Below the pieces are notes generated by a model. The model was not told the DNA's origin and did no database searches. It was given only the letters and a program-made list of their open reading frames with translations. Source: JAMXLO01 sp963794185 (GTDB lineage: Bacteria > Pseudomonadota > Alphaproteobacteria > Acetobacterales > Acetobacteraceae). From it: a stretch of 64,000 nucleotides of DNA. Positions 56,532-64,000 of the stretch are shown one piece after another (the first letter of the stretch is position 1; each line of letters opens with the position of its first letter). The stretch lies in contig CAWCDM010000105.1 of the NCBI GenBank assembly GCA_963794185.1, positions 31,846 to 95,845 of the forward strand, given 5' to 3'. The position numbers were made by a program, and so were the translations under genes.

Positions 56532-56852
56532 AAAGTGGGAGTTTATGGGGTCGGGGTCGCAACACGGGTCAGGATTACTCACACCCGGGTCCGCCTCAGC
56601 GACTCCCTCGGGGCAGATCCAGCGGCATCTTCAGCGTGCAGGTAGCGTCAACAAATCAGATGGTTCCAGATACGGTCAGCACGACCCTCGGGGACGAGCT
56701 TTCTGAGGCGGTCAGCGCGGGCTATTTCTGAACAGGCTCAGTAGGTTCGCCGCGCACATGCCTGAACAGTGCTCCCGTTCCTACTATATCCTGTCAGTTA
56801 GAAATCGTAACCGTTGATCTAAATTAATGCATTCTTACCAACCGACACACTA
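56532..56852. other. Relict segment between two insertion sequences
   Basis: About 320 bp flanked by the IS701-like and IS630 elements, with no intact gene. It holds the motif at 56814-56827. Likely the remainder of a region cut up by insertions. Confidence 0.45.
56814..56827. promoter_or_regulatory. FNR-type box with one mismatch
   Basis: TTGATCTAAATTAA differs from the perfect box at 53109-53122 in one base and shares the following ATGCA. The IS630 element begins 26 bp further on, so no downstream gene remains on the plus strand. Confidence 0.45.
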
Positions 56853-58087
56853 GTGCTCCGAGTTGCTCATATTGACGGATACAGCCTCTTTAGTTTCACG
56901 CGCGCATCGGCCGTGGTGAATTGCCAGTCGGCTTTGGCGTGCTTGTTGTTCCGCTGAGCCTCCCAGGCGGCAACTTCTTCGGTGAGCATCGCCTTGTCGG
57001 GAATGCGCCGGTCGAGGCACTGCGTTGACAGCACGCTCAGTTCGATCTCCGCCATGTTGAGCCAACTTCCGTGTTTGGGCGTGTAATGCCATTCGAACCG
57101 CTCGACCAGGCGACGCGCCTCCTCGGCGGGGAAGGCCTCATAAAGTGACGCCGGCTTGTGGGTATTTAGATTATCCTGGACGAGGGCGATCCTCGGCGCG
57201 TTCGGAAACCACGTGTCGGACACTGCCTTGAGCAGGTGCGCGTAATCCACGGCTGTATGGCGATCGGTCACCTCGACGTGCCGCCAACCCTCCAGAGGCG
57301 CAAACAGCATGAACAGATTTGCCGTGCCGTTGCGCTCATATTCGTAATCATGCCGTACCGGACGACCCGGCTTCGCCGGCATCGGCACACGCGTTTCGGC
57401 GACCAGCTGCTTCGAGGTCTCGTCCAGGCAAACGACAGGGCATTCGGGGTCGCGTGGCCGGTGGTACACGTCCAGCACATCTTCCATATTAGCGACGAAG
57501 GCAGCGCTTGACTCCGGCGGAATGACATACTGCTTTTTCAGATGTGGTTTCAGATCGTTTTTTTTAGCGTGCGCCCGATCGTGTTATCGCTGGCGCGCTC
57601 AACGATGTTCAGTTCCACCACTTTGTCTTCCAGCAGCCGCAAGGACCACTTCGCCCGCCCCTTCGGCGGTGGCGAACACATCAGGGCGATCAGTTTTGCC
57701 TCGGCCGTGCCATCGAAGATTTGCCGTCGCGCCGAGTTCGGGGAATGTTTGCGGGCCAGCACCCCCTCGAAGCCCTCCTCGACCAGCCGCTGGCGCGTGC
57801 GGAACACGGTTGCCTCGCTGGTATCCAGGGCTTTCACGATGCGGCTGTCACTCCAGCCCTCACCTGCCTCGGAAACGTCGGCCTTCAGCAGGATCCGAGC
57901 CTTCAGCACCTGAGCGGCGGGATGCTTGCCCTTGCTGATCAGCGCTTCAAGCGTCTCTCGCTCCTCCATGCTCAACCGGACGATGTATTTCTTGACCGCG
58001 ACTTCCGACATGTGCCGATTCCCGGTAACGTTGAATACCGTTGCCAGAGAATGACAGAACCCCTTCGGAATCAAGGACGCTGAGCAC
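56853..58087 (-). mobile_element. IS630-family insertion sequence
   Basis: About 1235 bp with the terminal repeats GTGCTCCGAG on the left and the complement of GTGCTCAGCG on the right, flanked by the TA duplication (56851-56852 and 58088-58089). The transposase is in two frames joined at an A8 run. TA targets and this gene type are typical for IS630. Confidence 0.87.
56867..58011 (-). CDS. IS630-family transposase, two frames joined at A8
   Basis: Frame one starts MSEVAVKKYIVRLSMEERET (ATG at 58011) with the HTH domain GWSDSRIVKALDTSEATVFR and ends TLKKTI just after an A8 run near 57562. The other frame continues with DVYHRPRDPECPVVCLDETS (first Asp), IALVQDNLNTHKPASLYEAF (second Asp) and HGSWLNMAEIELSVLSTQCL (catalytic Glu). 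The A-run fits programmed -1 slippage, known in this family, but an error cannot be excluded. Joined length about 380 residues. Confidence 0.85.
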
Positions 58088-58166
58088 TAGGAACATTCGG
58101 CGCAGCGCATCCCCATGGACCCTGTACCCTACGAGTGTGTGACAATGGAACCTCGGAGGCCTTAAT

Positions 58167-59011
58167 ATGGGCTGGATTGGCAACACTGCGGCTCGTCTTC
58201 GCGCCTACAGATTGACTACGGACGTTACGATCGCCGTAGCCGGACTTTCGAGCAGTGGAACGACGGTGTTGATTACCTCAGCAATCGCCAACCTACTGGC
58301 TGCTGGAGGGGGCGGGAAGACTGTAGAATGTCTTCGTGGCCTCTCTGTGGTAGACAGTGGACGCCTGAAATCATCTGTCATCGCAGACCCGTACACTGCT
58401 CGTCGCGGTAAACGCTTCCCCTACATCGAAATGCTGGACAAGCTGACGGCTAGAATACCGGCATGGCCCACGCGCACCAGCGACGCTTACGAAATCGCAA
58501 TCGACCTAAAATTTCGACCGAAGCAGACCTCTCCGGAAATCGGCCCCGAAGGAACGGCACGCCTCAGAATCATCTTTGTCGATTATCCTGGCGAATGGCT
58601 CGTGGACGTGCCGCTCATCGAACAGTCCTTTTCGGATTGGTCTGCTGGTGTCATCACCCGTCTTGACCGCGAACCATGGGCCAGCATCTCCGGCGAGTTC
58701 AGAGCCATGCCAAGTACACGAACTTGGCTGGAGCCAGATAATGATCAGATTGCCAAGCAAGCAGCCAGCGAGTGGCAAAACGTGCAAATACATGCGCGCG
58801 AACTTGGTCTTAAGTGGCTTCAACCCGGCCAATTTCTGCGGTCATCTGGCCAGAATGAGGATTTCGAAGCCGCCTGTGCTTGATGACGAAAGCCTATGGT
58901 TTTTGTCCTCTGCCTAGTCGATACGGCGCCGTTGCACCAAGGGGAAGTCTCGCGCGAGCTATGACGAACCGCTACGGACGGTATCAATCAACAGTGCAGG
59001 CCCTCATGACT
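58167..59011 (+). pseudogene. YcjX-family (DUF463) P-loop protein, degenerate and truncated by an IS
   Basis: The start DVTIAVAGLSSSGTTVLITS is the Walker A region of YcjX, but the lysine of GKT is Thr. RFPYIEMLDKLTARIPAWP and RIIFVDYPGEWLVDVPLIEQ (Walker B) follow. After GLKWLQPGQFLRSSGQ the frame ends at 58883; the continuation (AYGFCPLPSRYGAVAP, MTNRYGRYQSTVQALM) is in another frame and is cut by the IS4 element at 59012. About the last 80 residues are lost. With the missing Lys, a frameshift and an IS, this gene is dead. Confidence 0.82.
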
Positions 59012-60350
59012 CCCCTCATTTATCAGACCGGCCCGAAAACGTCTGCGAAGAGTGGCTGGTCTTGCAGCATGCGGGAGAAGCGCTGCATCAGCGGACGCAG
59101 CCTGCCTTCCGGCATCATGGGGATTAGATCGTAGAGCATGCAGCCCTGGCGGAACAACGAGTGGACGCGGCGCTTGGCCGTGTTGGTCTTGAGCATGCGA
59201 TCATAGCCCAGCGCTTCGCCGGCGGCACCGAGCAACGTCAGGAGAACCACCGCAAACGCGTTGATCAGCCATAACCGGTCGCGCCGTTCGGGGGAATTCA
59301 CATGCACCGTAGCCATTCCCATGCCGAAGCGCAGATCCTTGGTATCGCGCAGCGCGCACTCAATGCCCCAGCGACGGCCATAGTATCCGATCAACTGCCT
59401 GGCGGTGGCATCGGTGCTGCTGGCGGCCAGACACCAGGCCTGCTTCATGTCCGGGTCCTGAACGCAGACCACGGTTCCCACCGCATAGCGATCGGCGGTT
59501 ACCGCGGCGCCGCGCAGCACGCGTGCACGTCCGCCGGGCCGCACCCAGGCGGCAGCGGTGCGGGTTTCGCCGGTCGTGGCGGTGACGGCGATGTTGCCGC
59601 GGAAGCGGATGACGTAGTCGAAGTACAGCTCCTCAGTCAGCACCTTGTAGAGGTTTTGGTCGCCGAAGCCGCGGTCGGCGACAACGCATACCTTGACGTC
59701 CGGCGGCAGCAGTTCGGCCAGCCGCACCAACACGCGATGCTCGTAGAGGCTGCGGTTGTTCTTGAGCGTGCACTTGTCGACCGTCAGCCATACCAGGGGT
59801 GTGGCACGACCATGATCGGTGATCACGGACAACATGATGGTGGCTTGCTTGTCGGCGTCAAAGTCGGTCCAGTCCAATGCCACCACGATGGCGTTGCGTG
59901 CGCCGACGACGTAGGGCACCCAGCGAACGAGGATATCGTCGACGTTGATCATCGGGTTGGAGAGCAGGCGATCCACCTGTTTCGTGGCATGCTTGGGGTT
60001 CAGGCCACGTGCGGCGGCGAGCCCCTGGCCGATCGTGCAGACCGCGAGAGAAGCGCTGCGCAGCACGCCGAGGGTGGCATCGCAGAGCGAGTCGACGCGC
60101 TTGGCGTGAAGGTCGTGGTCGAGCACGCCGCCCAGGACCTGCCGAACATGATTGAAGGAGAACCGCTGCTCCCGGATGACCATCGTAACCCCCAACTCGA
60201 CATTGCCCGCGGGCAGACTCGCCGGTTGGGGTCGAGCGGGGAATCGCCTCGGCGATTTCGCAAGAATGTGTCATCGGTGGCGGTCGCAGGATTTTTTCGG
60301 AATTGCGTCTACGGCCGCCCGATTGTTTTATGCCCTACTGAAATGAGGGG
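59012..60350 (-). mobile_element. IS4-family insertion sequence at the chromosome-plasmid boundary
   Basis: About 1339 bp with ends CCCCTCATTT at 59012 and AAATGAGGGG ending at 60350. The flanks ATGACT (left) and ATGAGT (right) are not an exact duplication. The left flank is ycjX and the right flank is repA. A complete transposase gene fills the element. Confidence 0.82.
59023..60195 (-). CDS. IS4-family transposase
   Basis: 390 residues, intact. DDE marks: AIVVALDWTDFDADKQATIM (first Asp), VKVCVVADRGFGDQNLYKVL (second Asp) and the YREK-like Glu in YYGRRWGIECALRDTKDLRF. N-terminal part LCDATLGVLRSASLAVCTIG and ATKQVDRLLSNPMINVDDIL. Encoded on the minus strand, away from repA. Confidence 0.92.
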   Translation of the reverse strand: MGVTMVIREQRFSFNHVRQVLGGVLDHDLHAKRVDSLCDATLGVLRSASLAVCTIGQGLAAARGLNPKHATKQVDRLLSNPMINVDDILVRWVPYVVGARNAIVVALDWTDFDADKQATIMLSVITDHGRATPLVWLTVDKCTLKNNRSLYEHRVLVRLAELLPPDVKVCVVADRGFGDQNLYKVLTEELYFDYVIRFRGNIAVTATTGETRTAAAWVRPGGRARVLRGAAVTADRYAVGTVVCVQDPDMKQAWCLAASSTDATARQLIGYYGRRWGIECALRDTKDLRFGMGMATVHVNSPERRDRLWLINAFAVVLLTLLGAAGEALGYDRMLKTNTAKRRVHSLFRQGCMLYDLIPMMPEGRLRPLMQRFSRMLQDQPLFADVFGPV

Positions 60351-61091
60351 ATGAGTGAGCCTGGGCGCCTGAAAACGGCAAAGGGCGAGATGAGACTCTA
60401 CGGGGTCCCGTATGGCGCCCGAGCCCGCATGATCCTCCTCTACCTTCAGACACAGGCAGTTCGAACCAATAGCCCACAAGTCGCGTTGGGTCGAAGCATG
60501 CGCAACTGGATGGAGCGCATGGGACTGGCCGTAGGCGGCGAGACGGCCCGAAGCCTTCGCGAACAGTCGGCCCGAATTTCCGCCTGCACCCTCAAGTTCT
60601 TCTGGGAGGGTGATGACGATAACGCCCGTGGGTTTAAGCGAGGAGCGATCGTTGACTTCGGCTTGCAATTCGCGGTCGGTGACGGTGCCCAGGGTACCCT
60701 TTGGGAAGATCAGGTGATCTTGGATCCAGTTTTCTATAAAGCATTGCGAGACCACCCTGTGCCACTCCAGGAGGCCGCAATTCGTCAGCTCCGAGATCGG
60801 TCGATGTCCCTCGACTTATACGTTTGGCTCGCATGGCGGCTACACACCATCGCCAAGCCGACTCCCATCTCCTGGGCCGCCATCCACACGCAGTTTGGGG
60901 CAGGTTTCGACAAGCTCTTCCACTTTAAGCCCCGGTTTGGCGAGGCTTTAGCCGCTGCGGTCGCGGCTTACCCGGAGGCCCGGGTCGAACTGGAGGAGAA
61001 GAAGGGGATTACGCTTTACCCGTCCCGGCCGCCGGTCGCGCGCCTGGCCTCCCCTGCCCTTTCGGGCGGACTGACAGCATCTATCGCTTAA
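60351..61091 (+). CDS. repA: Plasmid replication initiator RepA, N-terminus cut by IS4
   Basis: 246 residues in this frame. The core LYGVPYGARARMILLYLQTQ, RSMRNWMERMGLAVGGETAR, HPVPLQEAAIRQLRDRSMSL and DLYVWLAWRLHTIAKPTPIS is typical of RepA proteins of Acetobacteraceae and other alphaproteobacterial plasmids. The ATG follows the IS4 right terminus directly, and family members usually have more residues before LYGVPYG, so the true N-terminus was probably removed. Activity is doubtful. Confidence 0.8.
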   Translation: MSEPGRLKTAKGEMRLYGVPYGARARMILLYLQTQAVRTNSPQVALGRSMRNWMERMGLAVGGETARSLREQSARISACTLKFFWEGDDDNARGFKRGAIVDFGLQFAVGDGAQGTLWEDQVILDPVFYKALRDHPVPLQEAAIRQLRDRSMSLDLYVWLAWRLHTIAKPTPISWAAIHTQFGAGFDKLFHFKPRFGEALAAAVAAYPEARVELEEKKGITLYPSRPPVARLASPALSGGLTASIA

Positions 61092-61236
61092 CCCCACAGT
61101 GCAGACGTTGTCACCAATCGGCACGACCAGCGGGAATGACAAGGTCACGCGCGGCGGCCTGCTTGTTTTTAGACATACAGATTTCCATACGTTCAAAAAT
61201 CCGAAAACCTAAAAATCTACACGTGCGAAAATACGC
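61092..61236. other. AT-rich plasmid segment between repA and parB-like gene
   Basis: GC drops sharply (TTTCCATACGTTCAAAAATC, CCTAAAAATCTACACGTGCG). CATACGTTCA here resembles CATACGCTCA in front of parA at 62151, so paired binding sites for the Par proteins are possible. No exact iteron array was found. Confidence 0.45.
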
Positions 61237-61536
61237 TCAGCGTTCTAGCCATTGGGTAAGAAGCTCATCCACCAGCTCAGACAGGTCCTGTCCCACATCC
61301 ATGTCCTGAAGGCGACGCGAGACACCCTTGTGCGTCTCCTTCCGTATCAGCACGGTGTAGGGCTTCCATGCTGGATCACTGCGCTTGCCCGCCGGTCTTC
61401 CCTTCCGCCTTGCCGCCGCTGCGTCAGCCGGCAACAGCACTGGCGGATCCTGGATTGCAGGTTCATTTGACAGCGGCTCAGGCGCCTGCTGTTTGAGGCG
61501 CGCAAGGGCGCCGGCGAACTTACTCAGCTCTGCCAT
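61237..61536 (-). CDS. Small ParB-like / ribbon-helix-helix partition protein
   Basis: 99 residues. It starts MAELSKFAGALARLKQQAPE and has a C-terminal RHH-like domain (PYTVLIRKETHKGVSRRLQD, DLSELVDELLTQWLER). It overlaps the parA gene by 17 bp. Such short proteins serve as the DNA-binding partner of ParA in many plasmids. Confidence 0.72.
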   Translation of the reverse strand: MAELSKFAGALARLKQQAPEPLSNEPAIQDPPVLLPADAAAARRKGRPAGKRSDPAWKPYTVLIRKETHKGVSRRLQDMDVGQDLSELVDELLTQWLER

Positions 61537-62134
61537 GACCGGAGATCATCTCTTGTCCAGTGGCGGCATAGGCTTCCCATGCGCGCTTGGCACGGGGGTC
61601 ATCCACGTCGCTTACAGACACGCCAGTGGCGGAGGCTTTCTCGAACGCTTTCAGACGGGGAATGTCGACCGCGAACAGCGGAATGCCCTGTGCGGTCAGC
61701 TCGGCTCGAAGCTGCGGGCCTTCCGGCTCCGGGTACGGAGGCACTTTGGTGAGCAGGACTCGATAGCTGACTTTCCCGATCTGCTGGATGGCTTGCAAAA
61801 TCAGAACGAGGCCATCGGTATCGAGGCTGGCTGGCACGGCTGGGATTACCAACAGATCGCACCCTTCGGCGAGCGCCTTGAGATCCACCTGCTTGGGCCG
61901 CTGACCCGTGTCGATAACAGTGTGAGTGAAATTGCGGGCTAAACGCGCGGCCTGCACCTCGTCTGCGACCTTGAAGGGAAAGCCCTTGCCGCGCTGACTC
62001 CAAGCGGTGGCATTACGAGTGTCATCACCGTCCAAAAGCAAGGTGGGGGCAAGCGTCTGAAGGTAGGCGGCTAGGTGGACGGCCGTTGTCGTCTTGCCGA
62101 CCCCACCTTTATGGCTGGCCACAGTAACTATCAT
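61520..62134 (-). CDS. parA: Plasmid partition ATPase ParA
   Basis: 204 residues. Deviant Walker A MIVTVASHKGGVGKTTTAVH, Walker A' LLLDGDDTRNATAWSQRG, Walker B THTVIDTGQRPKQVDLKALA and PAVPASLDTDGLVLILQAI. It is a small ParA of type Ib. It should position plasmid copies at division with the downstream parB-like protein. Confidence 0.9.
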   Translation of the reverse strand: MIVTVASHKGGVGKTTTAVHLAAYLQTLAPTLLLDGDDTRNATAWSQRGKGFPFKVADEVQAARLARNFTHTVIDTGQRPKQVDLKALAEGCDLLVIPAVPASLDTDGLVLILQAIQQIGKVSYRVLLTKVPPYPEPEGPQLRAELTAQGIPLFAVDIPRLKAFEKASATGVSVSDVDDPRAKRAWEAYAATGQEMISGHGRAE

Positions 62135-62215
62135 TGGCCCCTTCTGTGTATTTTCATACGCTCAGAATTTTGGATTTTCGGGAATCCAGACTTTTATCCA
62201 TACAAAAGTCCGGTC
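62135..62215. promoter_or_regulatory. parA upstream region with nested inverted repeats
   Basis: AT-rich block with GGATTTTCGGGAATCC (62171-62186) and GACTTTT atccatac AAAAGTC (62188-62209), plus CATACGCTCA. It is a likely promoter/operator or centromere site for the Par system. Confidence 0.5.
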
Positions 62216-62757
62216 CAAAGCACAAGCAGTACCAGAGAATGGGCTAAAAGGGCGATAAGGGGGGCGCCTAGGAGCGGCGCCTCCTGGGGGGCCGAAGCCC
62301 TGGCGGGCACTGGCCGGCCCTCCGGTGCAGCATTTTGCGGGTCGACGGGCGGTCGCGATCCTGTCAGGTCCGGCCGGGGACCGTACGGGTGCACAAGATG
62401 TGCCACGCGGCGAGCGCCTGCGGCCCCGCCAAATCGGACTGAAGCTGCGGAGAAGGGGAAGGGGGCTCGAAGATCGTGCTCCTGCAGGAGGCGTGCCAGC
62501 ACCAGCCAGCGCGCACCGTGTTGCTGCTGCAGCCAGACGCGCGCAGCTTGTCGAGCTGCGCGGCAGTGGCCTGCTCCTCGATCGAGATTCGCGCGTAGCC
62601 GATCCGCTCAGGAGGGCGGTTTTGCGATGTTAGCGTGCCTCTGCCCAGCCCTACGGCGCATAAGGCCAATTCACAATTTAGCAGTATGCGCACAAACGGC
62701 CGTTTGCACAGGTGGCCACGTCAGCAGGGCAGCCCTCAGCCGGTATTTCGGCGTCCA
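62216..62757. other. Plasmid region without intact gene
   Basis: 542 bp containing a resolvase fragment (62525-62612) and a minus-strand open frame at 62194-62502 with a hydrophobic C-terminus of doubtful value. No other signal. Confidence 0.4.
62525..62612 (-). pseudogene. Fragment of a serine resolvase/invertase
   Basis: About 27 codons read RIGYARISIEEQATAAQLDK then LRASGC, the N-terminal catalytic segment of TnpR-type recombinases (Tyr-Ala-Arg-x-Ser). The catalytic serine follows immediately, but the rest of the domain is missing or out of frame. Confidence 0.65.
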
Positions 62758-63111
62758 TCACGCCGCCTCGCGCCGAAGCGCCCGCGCGACCATGTCCGGT
62801 TCCCGGGCGATCACGCGCAGATAGGCCAGGGCCGGTGCGTCGGGTTGTTTTCTGTTCTGCTCCCAGTCCCGCAGCGTGCCGATCGGAACATGGTATCGAG
62901 CGGAGAACTCGGCTTGCGAGATGCCCAATCTCTTGCGCACCGAGCGCGCGATGGCCGCGGCTGTCTTGGCCGCACTGAGGATCGGCGCCGCATCCGGATC
63001 GCCGGCGACATTGCGCGCGATGTCTTCGTCGGTCTGGGCATCAACCGCTGCCCAGTTGGTCTCCTGCAGCGCCTGCTGGACCAGCGCGCGGGTGACTTTT
63101 ACCGTAGCCAT
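62758..63111 (-). CDS. HTH-type antitoxin paired with BrnT
   Basis: 117 residues. It ends with a helix-turn-helix of Xre/YiaG type: SVRKRLGISQAEFSARYHVP then IGTLRDWEQNRKQPDAPALA. It overlaps brnT by 13 bp, so they are co-translated. Usual BrnA antitoxins are shorter; this form uses an HTH domain. Confidence 0.8.
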   Translation of the reverse strand: MATVKVTRALVQQALQETNWAAVDAQTDEDIARNVAGDPDAAPILSAAKTAAAIARSVRKRLGISQAEFSARYHVPIGTLRDWEQNRKQPDAPALAYLRVIAREPDMVARALRREAA

Positions 63112-63395
63112 GTGTTTTGCTCCTGTCGGCTGGCCTTACGAACCGAGATCAACCGGCGGGTTTCACCGCGCATCGTGTAGGTGCAGACAAACAGCCGCGT
63201 CTCGACCGGGCCGAAGGCGTTAATGCGGATCTCGCCGTAGTCGCGTCGGTCGTCTACGACCTCCCCGATGCAGTTTTCGAGAACGATCGCTCCAAGGGCG
63301 AGCGACACGCCGTGTTTGGCTAGGTTCGCCAGGTTCTTCTCAGGGTCGTACTCATATCCATGCCCACATATACGGCTTAGCCGTATGGTGGTCAA
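63099..63395 (-). CDS. BrnT-family toxin
   Basis: 98 residues. Signature EYDPEKNLANLAKHGVSLAL, then DRRDYGEIRINAFGPVETRL and CTYTMRGETRRLISVRKASR, which is the ribonuclease core of BrnT. A perfect palindrome at 63370-63386 overlaps codons 4-9, suggesting tight self-repression at the start site. Confidence 0.87.
   Translation of the reverse strand: MTTIRLSRICGHGYEYDPEKNLANLAKHGVSLALGAIVLENCIGEVVDDRRDYGEIRINAFGPVETRLFVCTYTMRGETRRLISVRKASRQEQNTWLR
63370..63386. promoter_or_regulatory. Palindromic operator overlapping the brnT start
   Basis: ATACGGCT T AGCCGTAT, perfect 8-bp arms with a 1-bp centre. It sits within the first codons of brnT on the minus strand, so a bound repressor would block both transcription and initiation. 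Confidence 0.6.
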
Positions 63396-63683
63396 GCCAG
63401 ACGTTTCTGTTCTCCGGCCTAAGGGAGTGCTTACCGCGCCTTACTCGGAGCTGCCACAAAGGCGACAGTGGAAGGTGTCATTTTTGTTGTCGCGTTCTCT
63501 CGTTCATGCGACTCGCCAAACTCTTGGCTCGCTGAAGCAGGTTTGTCCTTGGATCGTGCGACTTAGTCTGGCCCGGGCCGTGGTCCAGCGGGGAGGCGGG
63601 GCGCCCTCCGACCTCTGCGTCGTGCAGAAGCCGCCTCAGGGTGCTCCGCCTTAATTCCGTGGTTCCAGCCGGTTAGGCCAGCC
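63396..63683. other. Intergenic region, no gene seen
   Basis: 288 bp upstream of brnT. Coding-like frames are absent. The brnT promoter must lie here. Confidence 0.4.
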
Positions 63684-63713
63684 CACGCGCGATAATGCGG
63701 ATTATCGCGCGTG
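63684..63713. repeat. Perfect 13-bp inverted repeat
   Basis: CACGCGCGATAAT GCGG ATTATCGCGCGTG: 13-bp arms, 4-bp centre. The layout (AT-rich inner, GC-rich outer arms) is like a recombinase or regulator site. It lies directly before the partial coiled-coil frame. Confidence 0.75.
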
Positions 63714-64000
63714 GTGGAATTAGGTGGCCGGTGTGAGCGGCCAGCTGCCCAGATCTGGGCGGCCCAGTTAGCGGAGGCGGCCGAACCATGGGGCCGAGTC
63801 GCACCGCCCGAGCCGAGCGAAGGGCTGAACAGAGCGCAGTTGGGCAGGGATGGGGAGCGAGCTCGTGCCGACGCACTGCGGGACCGGATCGAGATGCCGC
63901 AGGTCGAGGCAGACGTCCGAAAAGAGGCGATTGAGCACGCCACTGCGATCTGCGGGCAGACCGGCTACAGGGTGAGATCGAGGCGCTCCGGTGGACGGGC
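63711..64000 (+). CDS. Partial coiled-coil protein, possibly KfrA-like (3' end outside window)
   Basis: A GTG-started frame open to the right edge: AAQIWAAQLAEAAEPWG, then GERARADALRDRIEMPQVEA and DVRKEAIEHATA. The alanine/arginine-rich heptad-like region resembles plasmid-borne coiled-coil DNA-binding proteins. The family call is tentative, since only 96 codons are visible. Confidence 0.4.
   Translation, partial: MVELGGRCERPAAQIWAAQLAEAAEPWGRVAPPEPSEGLNRAQLGRDGERARADALRDRIEMPQVEADVRKEAIEHATAICGQTGYRVRSRRSGGR

Noticed and set aside
62194..62502. 102-codon minus-strand open frame with hydrophobic end
   Set aside because: No ribosome site, low-complexity composition, and it overlaps resolvase debris. 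Not supported as a gene.

Overview
The window is a high-GC alphaproteobacterial sequence, most likely from the Acetobacteraceae (Rhodospirillales). The clues are a PQQ-dependent alcohol dehydrogenase cluster, a gcvT-gcvH-gcvP operon behind a tandem glycine riboswitch, REP-like palindromes of the type common in acetic acid bacteria relatives, and a right end carrying an Acetobacteraceae-type plasmid RepA/ParA/ParB backbone. No rRNA, tRNA or CRISPR array was seen.

Layout. 0-6.4 kb: periplasmic quinoprotein dehydrogenase region (PQQ dehydrogenase, two substrate-binding proteins, an ABC transporter, a site-2-protease-like protein without catalytic residues, a diheme cytochrome c). 6.7-16.3 kb: mixed metabolic genes, including a molybdoenzyme/cytochrome b operon, a zinc alcohol dehydrogenase, a beta-propeller protein, an HD phosphohydrolase, an EAL-domain remnant and a broken Uma2 gene. 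16.4-21.2 kb: glycine cleavage operon and riboswitch. 21.3-28.1 kb: a frameshifted solute-binding protein, a PIN/RHH toxin-antitoxin pair, phosphatase, GST, a flavin monooxygenase and a methyltransferase. 28.1-35.5 kb: housekeeping block prs, lipoprotein, pgeF, MidA-type methyltransferase, lgt, hldD, then ubiK, ybjN, proC. 35.5-46.3 kb: a second PIN/RHH module, amidohydrolase, CoA-ester lyase, DUF2891, a peptide-type binding protein, a membrane protein, CreA, a flavin monooxygenase and an MFS carrier. 46.3-52.3 kb: cell-shape genes mreC, mreD, mrdA, rodA, split by an IS5-family element. 52.3-60.4 kb: hicAB and an IS cluster (IS3, IS701-like, IS630, IS4) ending in a truncated ycjX. 60.4-64 kb: plasmid backbone (repA, parB-like, parA, resolvase remnant, BrnT/HTH toxin-antitoxin).

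Most notable: (i) palindromic repeats of two unrelated families sit in frame inside three protein genes (gcvP, the MidA-type methyltransferase and a membrane protein), much like Rickettsia palindromic elements, while sister copies lie between genes; (ii) the right end looks like an IS4-mediated chromosome/plasmid junction, with ycjX on one side, repA on the other and no clean target duplication; (iii) an IS has split an intergenic palindrome inside the cell-shape operon; (iv) frameshifts are tightly clustered at 2.6-3.75 kb and 31.6-34.0 kb in conserved genes, which points to local consensus errors more than to true gene decay.
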